Origin: Hallerella sp963652365
Lineage (GTDB): Bacteria; Fibrobacterota; Fibrobacteria; Fibrobacterales; Fibrobacteraceae
Reading direction: 5' to 3'
Assembly: GCA_963652365.1 (NCBI GenBank)
Contig: CAVJTH010000011.1
Location: 1-64,000 of the forward strand
Length of the DNA: 64,000 nt
In this document: positions 33,813-42,718 of the stretch, piece after piece
Layout: each line of letters starts with the position of its first letter
Position numbering within the stretch: the stretch's first letter is position 1
The notes under the pieces: model-generated
What the model was told of the DNA's origin: nothing
Databases searched by the model: none
What the model saw: only the letters and a program-made list of their open reading frames with translations
Made by a program: the position numbers and the translations under genes

Positions 33813-35204
33813 GTGGACATCTTGAAAGGAACGTTTCTCCGAGTTCCGGCGGCTAGCTTTCGAAGGCTTGGAATGGTGTCGCTTTGCATTCTGGCGCTTG
33901 CCGTTTCGAAGCTCTGCGCACAGGAAAGGGAAAGCGTCTCGGTCGAGGACGCTTTTTGGGCATACGACGACGGCGCGATAGGCTACGAGGAGCTCGAAGA
34001 CATTCTCCGCGCGATAGACGCGGGGACCGCGGAAGCGTGCCTCGCATGGGAATCCTACGGCGGGGATCCTTGCAAGAGAAGCCTTGGCGAACAGATCGAA
34101 AGACTGAGGATTCGGGGAAAGTCCGTGTATTCCGTTTCGATCGATTCCGTCGGAGGCGTTCGGCGGGAACGGTTGCGGTTCGCTCTTGGCGCGCAGCGCT
34201 TCGATGGCGAAATCCGTCTTTCGTCCGAAAACCGGGAACGTCTTCGGGTGGAATCTTGGCGCATCGCTTACAGGGACCGAAAATCGCTGGGCGTCCTGGG
34301 ACGCATCTTGGCGTCGGATGTCGGCTCCGCGATCCCTCTCGAAGATCCGGAGGGAACGGTCATAGTCCCCGGCGGAAAGCGACTGTCGCTCGGGAGCGCG
34401 CTATTGACGGATTCCTCGTTCGGGGGAATCTTCTCTCTCGAAGCCGGAAAATTTCGGCTTGTCGGATTTGGAATGCTTGCGCAAGACGGCTTCCGGGACG
34501 CCTTCTTGCGATTCCTGTCCGTGGAGTCGGATGTACAGATTTCCTATTCGAAGGATTTGGAAACGCCGGTGCTCCTTGTTTCGGCAAGATCCGAAAGAAG
34601 CGCTCGCTGGAGTGCCCGCTTTCGGAGCTATTTTCACGGAAATCGCCAGCTTTCCGGGATCTTCCGCATTCCGAAATCCGTCGAAAGGAACCGGGCTGTG
34701 GGTCATGCGACGCTAACGTATCGAATTCCCGACTGGACGTTCGGGCTTGTCGGGAAGTTTTTCGTTCCCCTGGAAGCGTCGGTGGCAAGGTCCGAACTGG
34801 AAGCGTCCGCGGAAAGGCGCGGAACCCATGCGAAAATGGTCATTGGCTCTCGCTGGAAATTTCTGGAAGATTCCCTGGCCGCGACGCATTTCTTGCGCGG
34901 CGGGATCCGTTTCCTGGAAGCGGAAAGCCTTTTTGGCGAATGGAAATGGCGGCAGGAATTTTCCGCGAAAGAAGACCGGTACGAAATCAGGACGGGAGTC
35001 CGGTTCCTGGTCGATTCTCCGGTTTCCTTCTCGACGGCTCTTGTCTTGCGCGGCCCCCGGAAAAGTCCGCTTGTCTTCCGGGAAGTGACACAGGTGGACT
35101 TTTCGCGATTCCTTTCGGGAAAAAGTTCGGTCGAGCTCCGCGGATCGCGCATCCGGAAACTCGGCCTGTGGCGATTCGGGCTGGAAATAGGCGGAAAATG
35201 GTGA
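33813..35204 (+). CDS. Exported protein of unknown function
   Basis: The chosen GTG (33813) has AGGA 9 nt upstream and gives a signal peptide with a basic n-region (RVPAASFRRLG) and hydrophobic core (MVSLCILALAVSKLCAQ). GTG 33789 or ATG 33873 are alternatives. Mature part about 430 residues: an N-terminal acidic helical segment (VEDAFWAYDDGAIGYEELED, similar to a helix-hairpin-helix-like region), then Arg- and Ser-rich beta-strand repeats to the end, compatible with an outer-membrane barrel (terminal GLEIGGKW). It is convergent with comEC (12 bp apart). The family is not recognised. Confidence 0.65.
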   Translation: MDILKGTFLRVPAASFRRLGMVSLCILALAVSKLCAQERESVSVEDAFWAYDDGAIGYEELEDILRAIDAGTAEACLAWESYGGDPCKRSLGEQIERLRIRGKSVYSVSIDSVGGVRRERLRFALGAQRFDGEIRLSSENRERLRVESWRIAYRDRKSLGVLGRILASDVGSAIPLEDPEGTVIVPGGKRLSLGSALLTDSSFGGIFSLEAGKFRLVGFGMLAQDGFRDAFLRFLSVESDVQISYSKDLETPVLLVSARSERSARWSARFRSYFHGNRQLSGIFRIPKSVERNRAVGHATLTYRIPDWTFGLVGKFFVPLEASVARSELEASAERRGTHAKMVIGSRWKFLEDSLAATHFLRGGIRFLEAESLFGEWKWRQEFSAKEDRYEIRTGVRFLVDSPVSFSTALVLRGPRKSPLVFREVTQVDFSRFLSGKSSVELRGSRIRKLGLWRFGLEIGGKW

Positions 35205-35216
35205 CTGGCAAGAAGG

Positions 35217-37556
35217 CTAGTCGAGAGTCTTGTGCACATGGTGACCGTTCTTGTCGAAAGTGACCGTGACGGTTCCCTTTTGCGAAGTGTTCAAAAGCGG
35301 GATTCCTAGGCTGTCGAGCCTTTCGGTCACTTCTCTGTGCGGATGGCGGAACTTGTTCTTTCGACCGTTCGACGCGATGGCTATCCGGGGATCGACCGCT
35401 TCGAGAAATTCCCGGGAGCTGGATGTTTTCGAACCGTGATGTCCAAGCTTGAGAACGTCTGCCCGAAGAGGAATGTCCGTCGCGAGGATTTTCCGTTCGC
35501 CTTCTTTCGTGAGATCGCCGGTGAGAAGCATGGAGCCTCCGATGCCTTCGAGGCGGAGCGCGATGCTTTCCGAGTTGGTATCTCCGCAGCGAAAAGGCGC
35601 CGGATGCAAGACGCGCATTTCCCAGGAAGACGTCCGGTGCGGACCTTGGCGGGTCGTTTCGCGGAAGAGCATTCCGCGGCGAAGATCCTGGATAGCGACG
35701 TTCTTCTCCATCGCCGTGGAAAGGACGCTCAGCCATTCCTTCTTTTCGGTGACGCGGGCGCATTCCTGGATCCAGAGCGTTTCGACGGGAAACTCCCGGA
35801 GAAGGATTTCGGCGCCGCTGAAATGATCCAGGTCCGGGTGCGTGATGATCAGGCCCTTGAGCTTCCAGATCCCGGATTCCTGCAAGAACGGAATGATCCT
35901 GTCTCTCGCCACGTTCCTCTTTCCGGTGTTCACGCCGGCATCGACGAGAAAGGCTTCTCCGCGCGGGCTTCTGACAAGGATGCAGTCGCCCTGTCCGACA
36001 TCCAGAACGGCAACTTCCCAGCGCGCGTTCCATTTCTTTTCGCATTCGTTCCATACAAGGTAACCGCCAAGGATGAGGAAGATTCCCAGCGAGACTCTTC
36101 GCGCCCAGGCGTTCTTTCGAAACGCGCTGGCGGTCAGGATTCCAAGACCGGCGAGAATCAGGATCCAGGCGGGAAAGGGGCCCACGGTGATGGAGGCTAG
36201 CGTAACCGCGGAAATCCTTTCGACGAGAAATGCGGAAATCCGGAACAGGAATCCGGCAGCCTGGCAGAATGTCGAGGCGAAAAAGGGAACGGGAAGAATC
36301 AGGGCGAAAATGCCGGCCTGCATCCCGAGGCTGACCAGGGGGACGACGCAGATGTTTCCCAGGATGGATATCGGGGAAAGCGAGTGAAACGACCAGACGA
36401 GAAAGGGGGCGGTCGAAACGGTGGCGACGAGGGTAATCCAGATGGCGCCGAAGATTCCGTCTTCCAGGAATTTCCAGAGGCGGCTTTTCTTCAGAAATTC
36501 GCTTTTCGCGGTAAACGGCGAGCGCTTTCCGAACGCGATGATCCCCGCAGTCGCCGCGGCGGAAAGCTGGAATCCGACGTTCCAGAGAATGTCCGGATCG
36601 AAGACCGTCAGAAAGAAGAGCGCGACGCCGAGCGAGTTGAGACTGTCCGCCTTGCGTTCGAAGAGAAGTCCAACCTGTACGACGGAAAACATGAACACGG
36701 CGCGATAGACGGCGGGGGAGCCTCCGGTGACAGGCGCATAGGCGAGCATGAGTACGATGGAAATCGCGGTAGCGACCGAATGCGGCATTCGGGTCGCTTT
36801 CAGGAGCAGCAGGAGAATTCCCGAAATCAGGACAATGTGAAATCCGCTGATGGCGAGGACGTGGACGATTCCCGCACGGCGAAATCCGTTTTGCAGCGTG
36901 TCGGGAATGCTCGAACGGTCCCCGGCCAACAGGCCTATCAGGAGACCCGATTCCGCCGGGGAAAGGTATCGGGAAAAATATCCCTTCAGGAATTTTCGGA
37001 CATGCGAAAAAGCCTTGTCGAAAGTCCACCGATGCGAAAGGACCTCGAACGATTCGAGCCTTCCGAATCCGACAAGGCCCTGGCTTTTCAGCCATTTCGG
37101 CGAATCGAAGCTCCCGGGAACGGTGGGCGGTTCGACGGAAAACCACTTGACCGTGTAGGCAATGGAATCTCCGGAAACCGGGTAGGGCGGCGTTTTCCTG
37201 GAAAGTCGGACTTTGCCATCGGGGCTTTTCACGATCAGGGCGATTCCTTCCGGTCTGTCGAGGACGGATTCCACGAAGCCGGAACTTTGTGCGGGTAGTT
37301 CTCCGGCGCTTTCATCGCCGTTTAGCATGCAGTCCGAAACGAAAAGGCGCAGACCGATGCCCAGGAGAAGCGCAAGCGAAACTCTGCGTGGAAACCGGGG
37401 AAGCGCTTCGAGCGTGGCAATCAGAATCGGAACGAACGCGGCGCCGTATAGCGGATATCTTGCGGAGCAGACGTAGAGGACCGTGCAGAAGAATGTGGCG
37501 AGAGCCGGACGTTCGGCAATGGGCAGAAAAAACTTCCTGAATTCGTCAAAGGACAT
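35217..37556 (-). CDS. comEC: DNA uptake channel protein ComEC
   Basis: ComEC transports single-stranded DNA across the inner membrane in natural transformation. About 779 residues: an N-terminal hydrophobic/OB region, the Competence domain with multiple helices (GLLIGLLAGDRSSIPDTLQNGFRRAGIVHVLAISGFHI, quoted here in part as GFRRAGIVHVLAISGFHI), and a C-terminal metallo-beta-lactamase domain with VLDVGQGDCILV, THPDLDHFSG (HxDxDH) and LGHHGSKTSSS. AGGAG is 6 nt upstream of ATG 37556. The open frame extends a further 690 bp upstream but runs antisense to the metzincin gene and is not coding. comEA and pilus genes are not in the window. Confidence 0.95.
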   Translation of the reverse strand: MSFDEFRKFFLPIAERPALATFFCTVLYVCSARYPLYGAAFVPILIATLEALPRFPRRVSLALLLGIGLRLFVSDCMLNGDESAGELPAQSSGFVESVLDRPEGIALIVKSPDGKVRLSRKTPPYPVSGDSIAYTVKWFSVEPPTVPGSFDSPKWLKSQGLVGFGRLESFEVLSHRWTFDKAFSHVRKFLKGYFSRYLSPAESGLLIGLLAGDRSSIPDTLQNGFRRAGIVHVLAISGFHIVLISGILLLLLKATRMPHSVATAISIVLMLAYAPVTGGSPAVYRAVFMFSVVQVGLLFERKADSLNSLGVALFFLTVFDPDILWNVGFQLSAAATAGIIAFGKRSPFTAKSEFLKKSRLWKFLEDGIFGAIWITLVATVSTAPFLVWSFHSLSPISILGNICVVPLVSLGMQAGIFALILPVPFFASTFCQAAGFLFRISAFLVERISAVTLASITVGPFPAWILILAGLGILTASAFRKNAWARRVSLGIFLILGGYLVWNECEKKWNARWEVAVLDVGQGDCILVRSPRGEAFLVDAGVNTGKRNVARDRIIPFLQESGIWKLKGLIITHPDLDHFSGAEILLREFPVETLWIQECARVTEKKEWLSVLSTAMEKNVAIQDLRRGMLFRETTRQGPHRTSSWEMRVLHPAPFRCGDTNSESIALRLEGIGGSMLLTGDLTKEGERKILATDIPLRADVLKLGHHGSKTSSSREFLEAVDPRIAIASNGRKNKFRHPHREVTERLDSLGIPLLNTSQKGTVTVTFDKNGHHVHKTLD

Positions 37557-37607
37557 TTCGTTCTCCTGTAAATTGATTAAATTGATTCCGATAGGGATAA
37601 CGCTCCG

Positions 37608-38888
37608 ATGTTTCAAAAAAGGAAACTTTCCGTCTTTTTTACCTGTTCCTGCCTTGTCGCCCTGTTCGCGCTGGGTGGTTGCGGGGATTTTTCCGCATCC
37701 TCTTCGTGGGAAGACTTTTCGCTTTTGCCGAAGGACGTTTCCTTTGTCCTTTACGCAAACGACATGGCGAAGAACGATTCGGTGGCGGCACACTTGAACA
37801 CGGGAGTCCTGATGCCCGTGCAGCCTGGAGCGTCCTATACGCTTTCCTTCGATGCCGATTCGTCCCGAACGCCTCCGCGCTTGCAGATCTTTCGACTTGT
37901 CGTGCGCTCGGATACTCTCTACATCGGAAGCGGAATTCGCGACATCCAGGCTGTCGATTCGCTCGGACGCTGGATATACCGCTTCGAATGTCACGAAAGC
38001 GAGCAGACTTACTGGGCGCCCGTCCTTGTCGAAGGGAACGCCTACTATTCCGGCGAAGTGAAAAATCTGGTATTGGACGGTTCGGGGAGCGGCAGCCTGC
38101 ATTTTAGCCTGAACCTTGTCCTCGCCGGTTCTTACGGAGGCACGTCGGATTCCGTTTCCCTGGATTCTCTTTCGAAGCTTTTTCTCCGCCGCTTTCGCGA
38201 AGCGTTTGCCGATGGAGGCATCTCGGTCGATACGCTCTATCTTCACCGGGCTTCCGAGCGTACCGATCTTTCAATTCGCTATCCCGACGATGTCCCATGG
38301 CTTGCCGGAAGGACTTCACCGGACTACTTCCTTTCGGAGCTTGGCGGCTGGCCGAATTCCGAAGAAGAACCGGACGTCTATCAGGCACTCGATCTGGTTC
38401 TCGTGCATCGCATCGAAATGCCCGGTGTCCTGGGATATTCCGTCCTGTTCGGGGGGAATCTGGGTGCGGGTCTCGGGAGTACGGTCGTCGTCGGGACGCA
38501 TTACTACGTGAACGCCTTTACCGAGCATTCGCAGACTTCGCGAGAAATCGTCGAAACCGCCATCCATGAAACGGCGCATTTTTTTGGACTGCGCCATACG
38601 ACATCGACGACTTCCGACGTGGAAAATTCCGGCGACGCGTCCAATGTGGAAGACGGCATTCCGGACACGCCTTATTGCGGATCGATCATTCGCGCAAAGG
38701 TCCTGCCGCGTCTTCTCCCCGTTCCCCTGGAAACGCAGTCTCGCCAGGTCCTTTTCAAATCGACGGTTGCGCGGTGTCCCGATGCCGACAATCCGATGTT
38801 TCCGACGGTCGAAACGCTTGAAACGGAACCCTTTACGGAAGGGCAGTTTACGCTTCTTCGGAAAAACCTCCAGCTCTATCCACACTAG
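37608..38888 (+). CDS. Lipoprotein with metzincin-type zinc protease motif
   Basis: The 426-residue product has a lipoprotein signal (LFALGGC, Cys25) and ends in a C-terminal catalytic domain with the metzincin zinc motif HETAHFFGLRH at residues 320-330, i.e. HExxHxxGxxH. A Met-turn candidate is NPMFPT about 70 residues later. The N-terminal ~180 residues look like a beta-sandwich (SYTLSFDADSSRTPPRLQIF). It is divergent from comEC (51-bp gap) and precedes the DUF4416 gene. Metal binding and secretion to the surface are inferred; the substrate is unknown. Confidence 0.82.
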   Translation: MFQKRKLSVFFTCSCLVALFALGGCGDFSASSSWEDFSLLPKDVSFVLYANDMAKNDSVAAHLNTGVLMPVQPGASYTLSFDADSSRTPPRLQIFRLVVRSDTLYIGSGIRDIQAVDSLGRWIYRFECHESEQTYWAPVLVEGNAYYSGEVKNLVLDGSGSGSLHFSLNLVLAGSYGGTSDSVSLDSLSKLFLRRFREAFADGGISVDTLYLHRASERTDLSIRYPDDVPWLAGRTSPDYFLSELGGWPNSEEEPDVYQALDLVLVHRIEMPGVLGYSVLFGGNLGAGLGSTVVVGTHYYVNAFTEHSQTSREIVETAIHETAHFFGLRHTTSTTSDVENSGDASNVEDGIPDTPYCGSIIRAKVLPRLLPVPLETQSRQVLFKSTVARCPDADNPMFPTVETLETEPFTEGQFTLLRKNLQLYPH

Positions 38889-38892
38889 TCCT

Positions 38893-39432
38893 ATGGCAAA
38901 TCCTTTACAGTTTTCGGAAAATGCGGCACTCCTGGCGTTTGTTCTCCAGCAGGGTCCGGAATGGAATCTCGAAATTCTCGAAGCCCTTCGCAAGACATGG
39001 GGCGAAATTCGCCATCTGGGAAGACTTTTCCCTTTCGACAGAACGGAATACTATGCGGCTGAAATGGGCACGGGACTTTTTCGGGGGGCTCTTTCGTTCG
39101 AAAGAACAGTCGCACCGCAGGAAATCGGCGCGGAAAAGGAACGCTCGAACGCGCTCGAACGCGAACTTTCTCTCCAGTCGAACGGTCGCCAGGTCAATAT
39201 CGACATCGGTTACATGGATCTAGACAAGATAGTCCTGCCTTCCTACAAGCGCGGACCGTTCAAGCTTTATGCGGGAGGGGGCCTGTGGCTCGACATGATC
39301 CTGCACTATGCGAAAGGGCGCTTTGTGCCGACGGCGTGGGCGTTTGACGATTTCAAGCGGAATCCTTACGGGCACGACTTGCTGCTTATCCGCGAAAAGT
39401 ACAAGAAGTCGATGCGCGCGGTCAGAGCCTAG
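38893..39432 (+). CDS. DUF4416-family protein
   Basis: The 179-residue cytoplasmic protein matches the DUF4416 family: FPFDRTEYYAAEMGTGLFRG, ALERELS, NIDIGYMDLDKIVLPSYKR, and the C-terminal RFVPTAWAFDDFKRNPYGHDLLLIREKYK. Its function is not known. ATG 38893 is chosen because it starts the conserved domain and lies 4 bp past the preceding stop; the frame upstream is opposite another gene. It is probably co-transcribed with the metzincin gene. Confidence 0.85.
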   Translation: MANPLQFSENAALLAFVLQQGPEWNLEILEALRKTWGEIRHLGRLFPFDRTEYYAAEMGTGLFRGALSFERTVAPQEIGAEKERSNALERELSLQSNGRQVNIDIGYMDLDKIVLPSYKRGPFKLYAGGGLWLDMILHYAKGRFVPTAWAFDDFKRNPYGHDLLLIREKYKKSMRAVRA

Positions 39433-39895
39433 TCGAGAGTGGAGTTCCGCGGACGTCTAGGCTTTAACGCAGAGCTTAGAACTTAGATCTTGGAGCTGAG
39501 TTGAGAGGAAACAGAAATCAGGAATCAGGAAACAGTCGAGTGTGAAGTGTTGAGAGTGGAGTGTGGAGTTTCGCAAGCATTTAGGTTCTAGCGTGAAAAG
39601 TTCGCTGGGATTTCTAAGCTCTAAGTTCTCCTAACTAAGCTCTGAACAAGCCCCACGCCGGGAAGGCGCACACTCCGCCGCCAGGCGAAAACGGTTCGCT
39701 TGGCGACAAAAGCCTTTTGGCAGAAAAAAACGGTTCGTTCCACAAAGCTAAGCACTAATCACTATCCGCTAATCACTGAACGGCTCGCTTTGCGTCTCCA
39801 AGCTCTCCCGACTAAGTTCTGACCAGGCTCTGAACAAGCTTCAAGACCTTTTACCCCGGAAAATTCGCGAAGATTTCACGTTCGGATATCCAAAA
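39433..39895. repeat. Non-coding gap with mosaic intergenic repeat (copy B, inverted)
   Basis: About 460 bp with no gene. It contains the GGAGTTCCGCGGAC core near 39444 as the reverse complement of copies A and C. From about 39565 to 39740 it matches copy C (62600-62770) in opposite orientation at roughly 80-90% by eye, including AAAAGTTCGCTGGGATTT, TCTCCTAACTAAGCTCTGAA and GGTTCGCTTGGCGACAAAA. Internal dyads such as CGCCAGGCG... CGCTTGGCG could form hairpins. Further repeated words (GGAATCAGGAAACAG, CTAATCACT) recur locally. Confidence 0.75.
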
Positions 39896-39931
39896 TGAAA
39901 AAAATTCCCTCCAAAAATCCGCAATCTTTTC

Positions 39932-39939
39932 TATATTTG
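39932..39939 (+). promoter_or_regulatory. TAnnTTTG -10 element upstream of rplU
   Basis: TATATTTG is followed by about 33 nt to the rplU ATG, leaving a leader that carries an AAAAAGGAA Shine-Dalgarno sequence. Confidence 0.45.
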
Positions 39940-39972
39940 GAAACCCACAGCAAACCTAAAAAAAGGAATATT

Positions 39973-40461
39973 ATGTATTCTATTGTTGAAACAGGTGGTT
40001 TCCAGTACAAAGTCGAAGTCGGCAAGACCTACAAGGTTCCGAGCGTCGATGCTGCTGTCGGATCTTCTCTGGAGCTCAAGTCCGTCCTTCTTTTCTCCAA
40101 CGGAAAGGAAGTCAAGGTCGGCACCCCTGTCCTGAACGATGCTTCTGTCAAGGTCGAAGTTCTCGCCCACGACAAGGAAGACACGATTATCGTCTTCAAG
40201 AAGAAGCGTCGCACCCGTTACGTCCGTCGTAACGGCCATCGTCAGGGCTATACGGAAGTGCTCGTCACGGAACTCCATTCCGGTGCAGAATCCGAAGTCG
40301 TCGATCCGAAGATTGTCGAACGCAACCGCGCCCGCATCAAGGCCCTTGCCGCCCAGAAGGTCCAGAACGTTCCTCTGACCCGCAAGGAAAAGATTGCCCA
40401 AGGTCTTCCGAAGCCTGCCAAGGTCAAGAAGAATTCCATCCGCAAGTCGAAGGAGGCTTAA
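39973..40461 (+). CDS. rplU: 50S ribosomal protein L21 with C-terminal extension
   Basis: The N-terminal ~100 residues are standard L21: MYSIVETGGFQYKVEVGKTY, then TIIVFKKKRRTRYVRRNGHRQGYTEVLV (the rRNA-contacting tract). The protein is 162 residues against about 103 in E. coli; the extra C-terminal ~60 residues are basic and helical (NRARIKALAAQKVQ... KVKKNSIRKSKEA). ATG 39973 is supported by AAAAAGGAA upstream; an in-frame start at 39895 adds unconserved residues. It is co-transcribed with rpmA (3-bp gap). Confidence 0.96.
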   Translation: MYSIVETGGFQYKVEVGKTYKVPSVDAAVGSSLELKSVLLFSNGKEVKVGTPVLNDASVKVEVLAHDKEDTIIVFKKKRRTRYVRRNGHRQGYTEVLVTELHSGAESEVVDPKIVERNRARIKALAAQKVQNVPLTRKEKIAQGLPKPAKVKKNSIRKSKEA

Positions 40462-40464
40462 ACA

Positions 40465-40719
40465 ATGGCTCACAAGAAAGGTCAAGGCTCCGTTCGTAAC
40501 GGACGCGATTCCAATCCGAAATATCTCGGCGTCAAGAAGTATGGCGGCGAAACCATCAAGGCCGGTGGCATCATCGTCCGCCAGCGCGGTTCCCACTTCC
40601 ATCCTGGCGCAAACGTCGGCATGGGAAAGGATTTTACCCTGTTCGCCCTCGTTGACGGCAAGGTGAAGTTCGAGCAGAACGCCGGTGCGCAGAAGGTTTC
40701 GGTCTATCCGGAATCGTAG
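40465..40719 (+). CDS. rpmA: 50S ribosomal protein L27
   Basis: The 84-residue protein is typical L27 with MAHKKGQGSVRNGRDSNPK at the N-terminus and the RQRGSHFHPGANVGMGKDFTLFALVDG core. The N-terminus has no Firmicutes-type cleavable extension. It directly follows rplU and is followed by a strong terminator. Confidence 0.98.
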   Translation: MAHKKGQGSVRNGRDSNPKYLGVKKYGGETIKAGGIIVRQRGSHFHPGANVGMGKDFTLFALVDGKVKFEQNAGAQKVSVYPES

Positions 40720-40740
40720 GCGGCTTTCACCGCAAGGTTT

Positions 40741-40776
40741 TAACAGTCGGAGCTTTCCGGCTGTTATTTTTTTTTT
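40741..40776 (+). terminator. Intrinsic terminator after rpmA
   Basis: TAACAGTCGGA/TCCGGCTGTTA form an 11-bp stem (one G-T pair) with a GCTT loop, followed by ten T residues. Confidence 0.93.
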
Positions 40777-40871
40777 GCCCGTTTCGAGATCCGAGAGGTC
40801 GTGAAGAAACCGAAAATGGACGGAAGTTTCGGGAACGAATCGTCAGGTCAAGGAAAATCCACAATCGAAAG

Positions 40872-40890
40872 GCCGAGAAAAACTCTCGGC
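40872..40890 (-). terminator. Hairpin after the sigma-54 response regulator
   Basis: GCCGAGA/TCTCGGC stem of 7 bp with a 5-nt loop, 34 bp past the stop of the minus-strand regulator. The T-rich tail is weak (CTTTCG), so it may stabilise a 3' end rather than terminate efficiently. The rest of the gap to rpmA shows no gene. Confidence 0.5.
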
Positions 40891-40924
40891 TCTGCTTGTA
40901 TCCTCCGGTGGCGGTTCGCGCCCG

Positions 40925-42328
40925 CTAGATTTCGATCTTGTGGTCCTTGAGCTTTCGCCAGAGCGTCGCCCGGCTGATTCCGAGGCGTTCCGCGACTTCG
41001 GTCTTGTTGCCCTTGCAAACGTCCAGTGCGCGCAGAATGTGCCGCTTTTCCATTTCGTCGAGCGGGAGAATGTCGTCGGGAGAACCGCACGCGAGTTTCG
41101 GGGGCGTGCCGCTTTCGGATGCGGGGAGGCTTTCTGAAGTCCTTCCCGGCGCGGGCAAGAGCTCCTTGGAGAGAACTGCGTCGTTCAGCTCGTCGGGCAG
41201 GTCTTCGAGGCGGATCGTCCCGTTTTCGGAAAGCACGACCGCATGCTCGATGATGTTTTCGAGTTCGCGGACGTTTCCCGGGTAGCTGTAGGTGGCGAGT
41301 GCCATCTGAGCCGCCGGTTCAATTTTCTGGATGACCTTGTGCTCTTCCTTTTCGAACTTCAGCACAAAGTACTTGACCAGGTTTGGAATGGTCGAGCGGC
41401 GTTCTCGGAGCGGGGGAACGTCGATGTGGAACGTGTTCAACCGGTAGTAGAGGTCTTCCCGGAATGTCTTCTTCGACATTTCGAGCGCGAGATCCGCGTT
41501 GGTCGCCGCGATGATGCGGACATCGAGATAGCGGGTTTCCGTTTCGCCGACCCGCCGCGTCTCGTGGCTCTGCAGAAAGCGCAAGAGCTTGACCTGCGTC
41601 GCCTGGGAAAGTTCGCCGATTTCGTCAAGAAAGAGCGTGCCGCCGTTCGCCTCTTCGAAGAGACCTTTCCTGTCGGACGTCGAACCGGTAAAGGCTCCCT
41701 TCTTGCTGCCGAACAGTTCGCTTTCGACCAGGTTCTCCGGAATCGCGCTGCAGTTCACGGCGACAAAGGGCTCGCTTGCGCGCTTCGAGAGTCGGTGCAC
41801 GATTCGCGCGAGAAACTCCTTGCCCGAACCGGACTCTCCCGTAATCAGCACGGAGCTGGTGGTGGGGGCGACCTTGTAGAGAAGGCGCAGAATCTTTTGC
41901 ATCCCGGGCGTGTCACCGAGCAGGTTCTCGAGCAGATGGTCCTGGAGCTCGCGGTAGCTGTTGGACGTTTCGAGCCCCTGCAGGTGCTTTTTCGCGACGT
42001 CTTCGAGCGTGCGGACGGCGACCGGCTTCACGAGATAGGATTCCGCGCCGTGGGAAAGCGCGCTTTCCGCATCCTTGGACGACTCCGGCGTGCACAGCAG
42101 GACAATCGCCGCTTCCGGGTTGTGCGACTTTAGAAAGCTGATGACATCCACGTCCCGGTGCAGGAGAAGCGAAATGTCGAGAAAGGCGAAATCGATGGGG
42201 TTCTTCTCGATTGCGCCGAAAAGGGTCGTGGAGTCGGATACCGTATAGAGCTTGGCGTCGGAAAGGGACCAGGATCTTGCGACCTGATCGACCATCTTCC
42301 TGTCCGCATCTGCCAACAGGACGTTCAT
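40925..42328 (-). CDS. NtrC-family response regulator (sigma-54 activator)
   Basis: The 467 residues comprise a receiver domain (D7, D9, phospho-acceptor D51 in FLDIS, Lys in YLVKPV near 101), a AAA+ domain with Walker A GESGSGKE and Walker B GGTLFLDEIGE, and a C-terminal Fis-type helix-turn-helix (KTEVAERLGISRATLWRKL). The sigma-54 contact loop reads GAFTGS instead of GAFTGA. It is the third gene of a minus-strand operon after the histidine kinase and a single-domain response regulator (9-bp gap). Confidence 0.94.
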   Translation of the reverse strand: MNVLLADADRKMVDQVARSWSLSDAKLYTVSDSTTLFGAIEKNPIDFAFLDISLLLHRDVDVISFLKSHNPEAAIVLLCTPESSKDAESALSHGAESYLVKPVAVRTLEDVAKKHLQGLETSNSYRELQDHLLENLLGDTPGMQKILRLLYKVAPTTSSVLITGESGSGKEFLARIVHRLSKRASEPFVAVNCSAIPENLVESELFGSKKGAFTGSTSDRKGLFEEANGGTLFLDEIGELSQATQVKLLRFLQSHETRRVGETETRYLDVRIIAATNADLALEMSKKTFREDLYYRLNTFHIDVPPLRERRSTIPNLVKYFVLKFEKEEHKVIQKIEPAAQMALATYSYPGNVRELENIIEHAVVLSENGTIRLEDLPDELNDAVLSKELLPAPGRTSESLPASESGTPPKLACGSPDDILPLDEMEKRHILRALDVCKGNKTEVAERLGISRATLWRKLKDHKIEI

Positions 42329-42337
42329 CGTTTCGGT

Positions 42338-42718
42338 CTAGCCGTTTCCGTGCGCCGCGACGATCTCGTTGACCTTTGCGACCAGGTCCTTGTAGTTGGG
42401 CGGCTTCGAGAAGACGGACGAGACGCCGAAATGGTTCGCGATGTTCAGGTAGTCTTCCGACGAGGTGCGTCCACCGCCGCTGATGGCGATGATGCGGTCG
42501 AGCTGGTTCTTGTTGCGGTAGTCGAGAATGACTTCGAAGCCGTCCTGCTCCGGCATGATGATGTCCGTGATGACGACGTCGTAGTCGTTCTTGTCGTAGA
42601 GTTCCTTCGCTTTCTTGCCGTTTTCGGCGGTGTCCACTTCGTAGCCGGACAGGTCGAGCATGTCCTTGAGAACGGAACGGATGTCTTCTTCGTCGTCGAT
42701 GATGAGTACTTTAGGCAT
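42338..42718 (-). CDS. Single-domain response regulator (CheY-like)
   Basis: The 126-residue protein is a complete receiver: acidic pair D8/D9, phospho-acceptor D52 (VVITDIIMPEQDG), Ser in AISGGG near 84 and Lys in FSKPP near 104. It has no output domain, so it likely relays or buffers phosphate. It overlaps the kinase gene by 8 bp and precedes the sigma-54 response regulator by 9 bp. Confidence 0.95.
   Translation of the reverse strand: MPKVLIIDDEEDIRSVLKDMLDLSGYEVDTAENGKKAKELYDKNDYDVVITDIIMPEQDGFEVILDYRNKNQLDRIIAISGGGRTSSEDYLNIANHFGVSSVFSKPPNYKDLVAKVNEIVAAHGNG

Noticed and set aside
37557..38246. Upstream extension of the comEC frame to 1009 residues
   Set aside because: The extra part lies antisense to the metzincin gene and lacks conserved sequence; ATG 37556 has an AGGAG site at proper spacing.
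39433..39895. Insertion-sequence remnant in repeat copy B
   Set aside because: No transposase fragment, terminal inverted repeat or target duplication could be seen.
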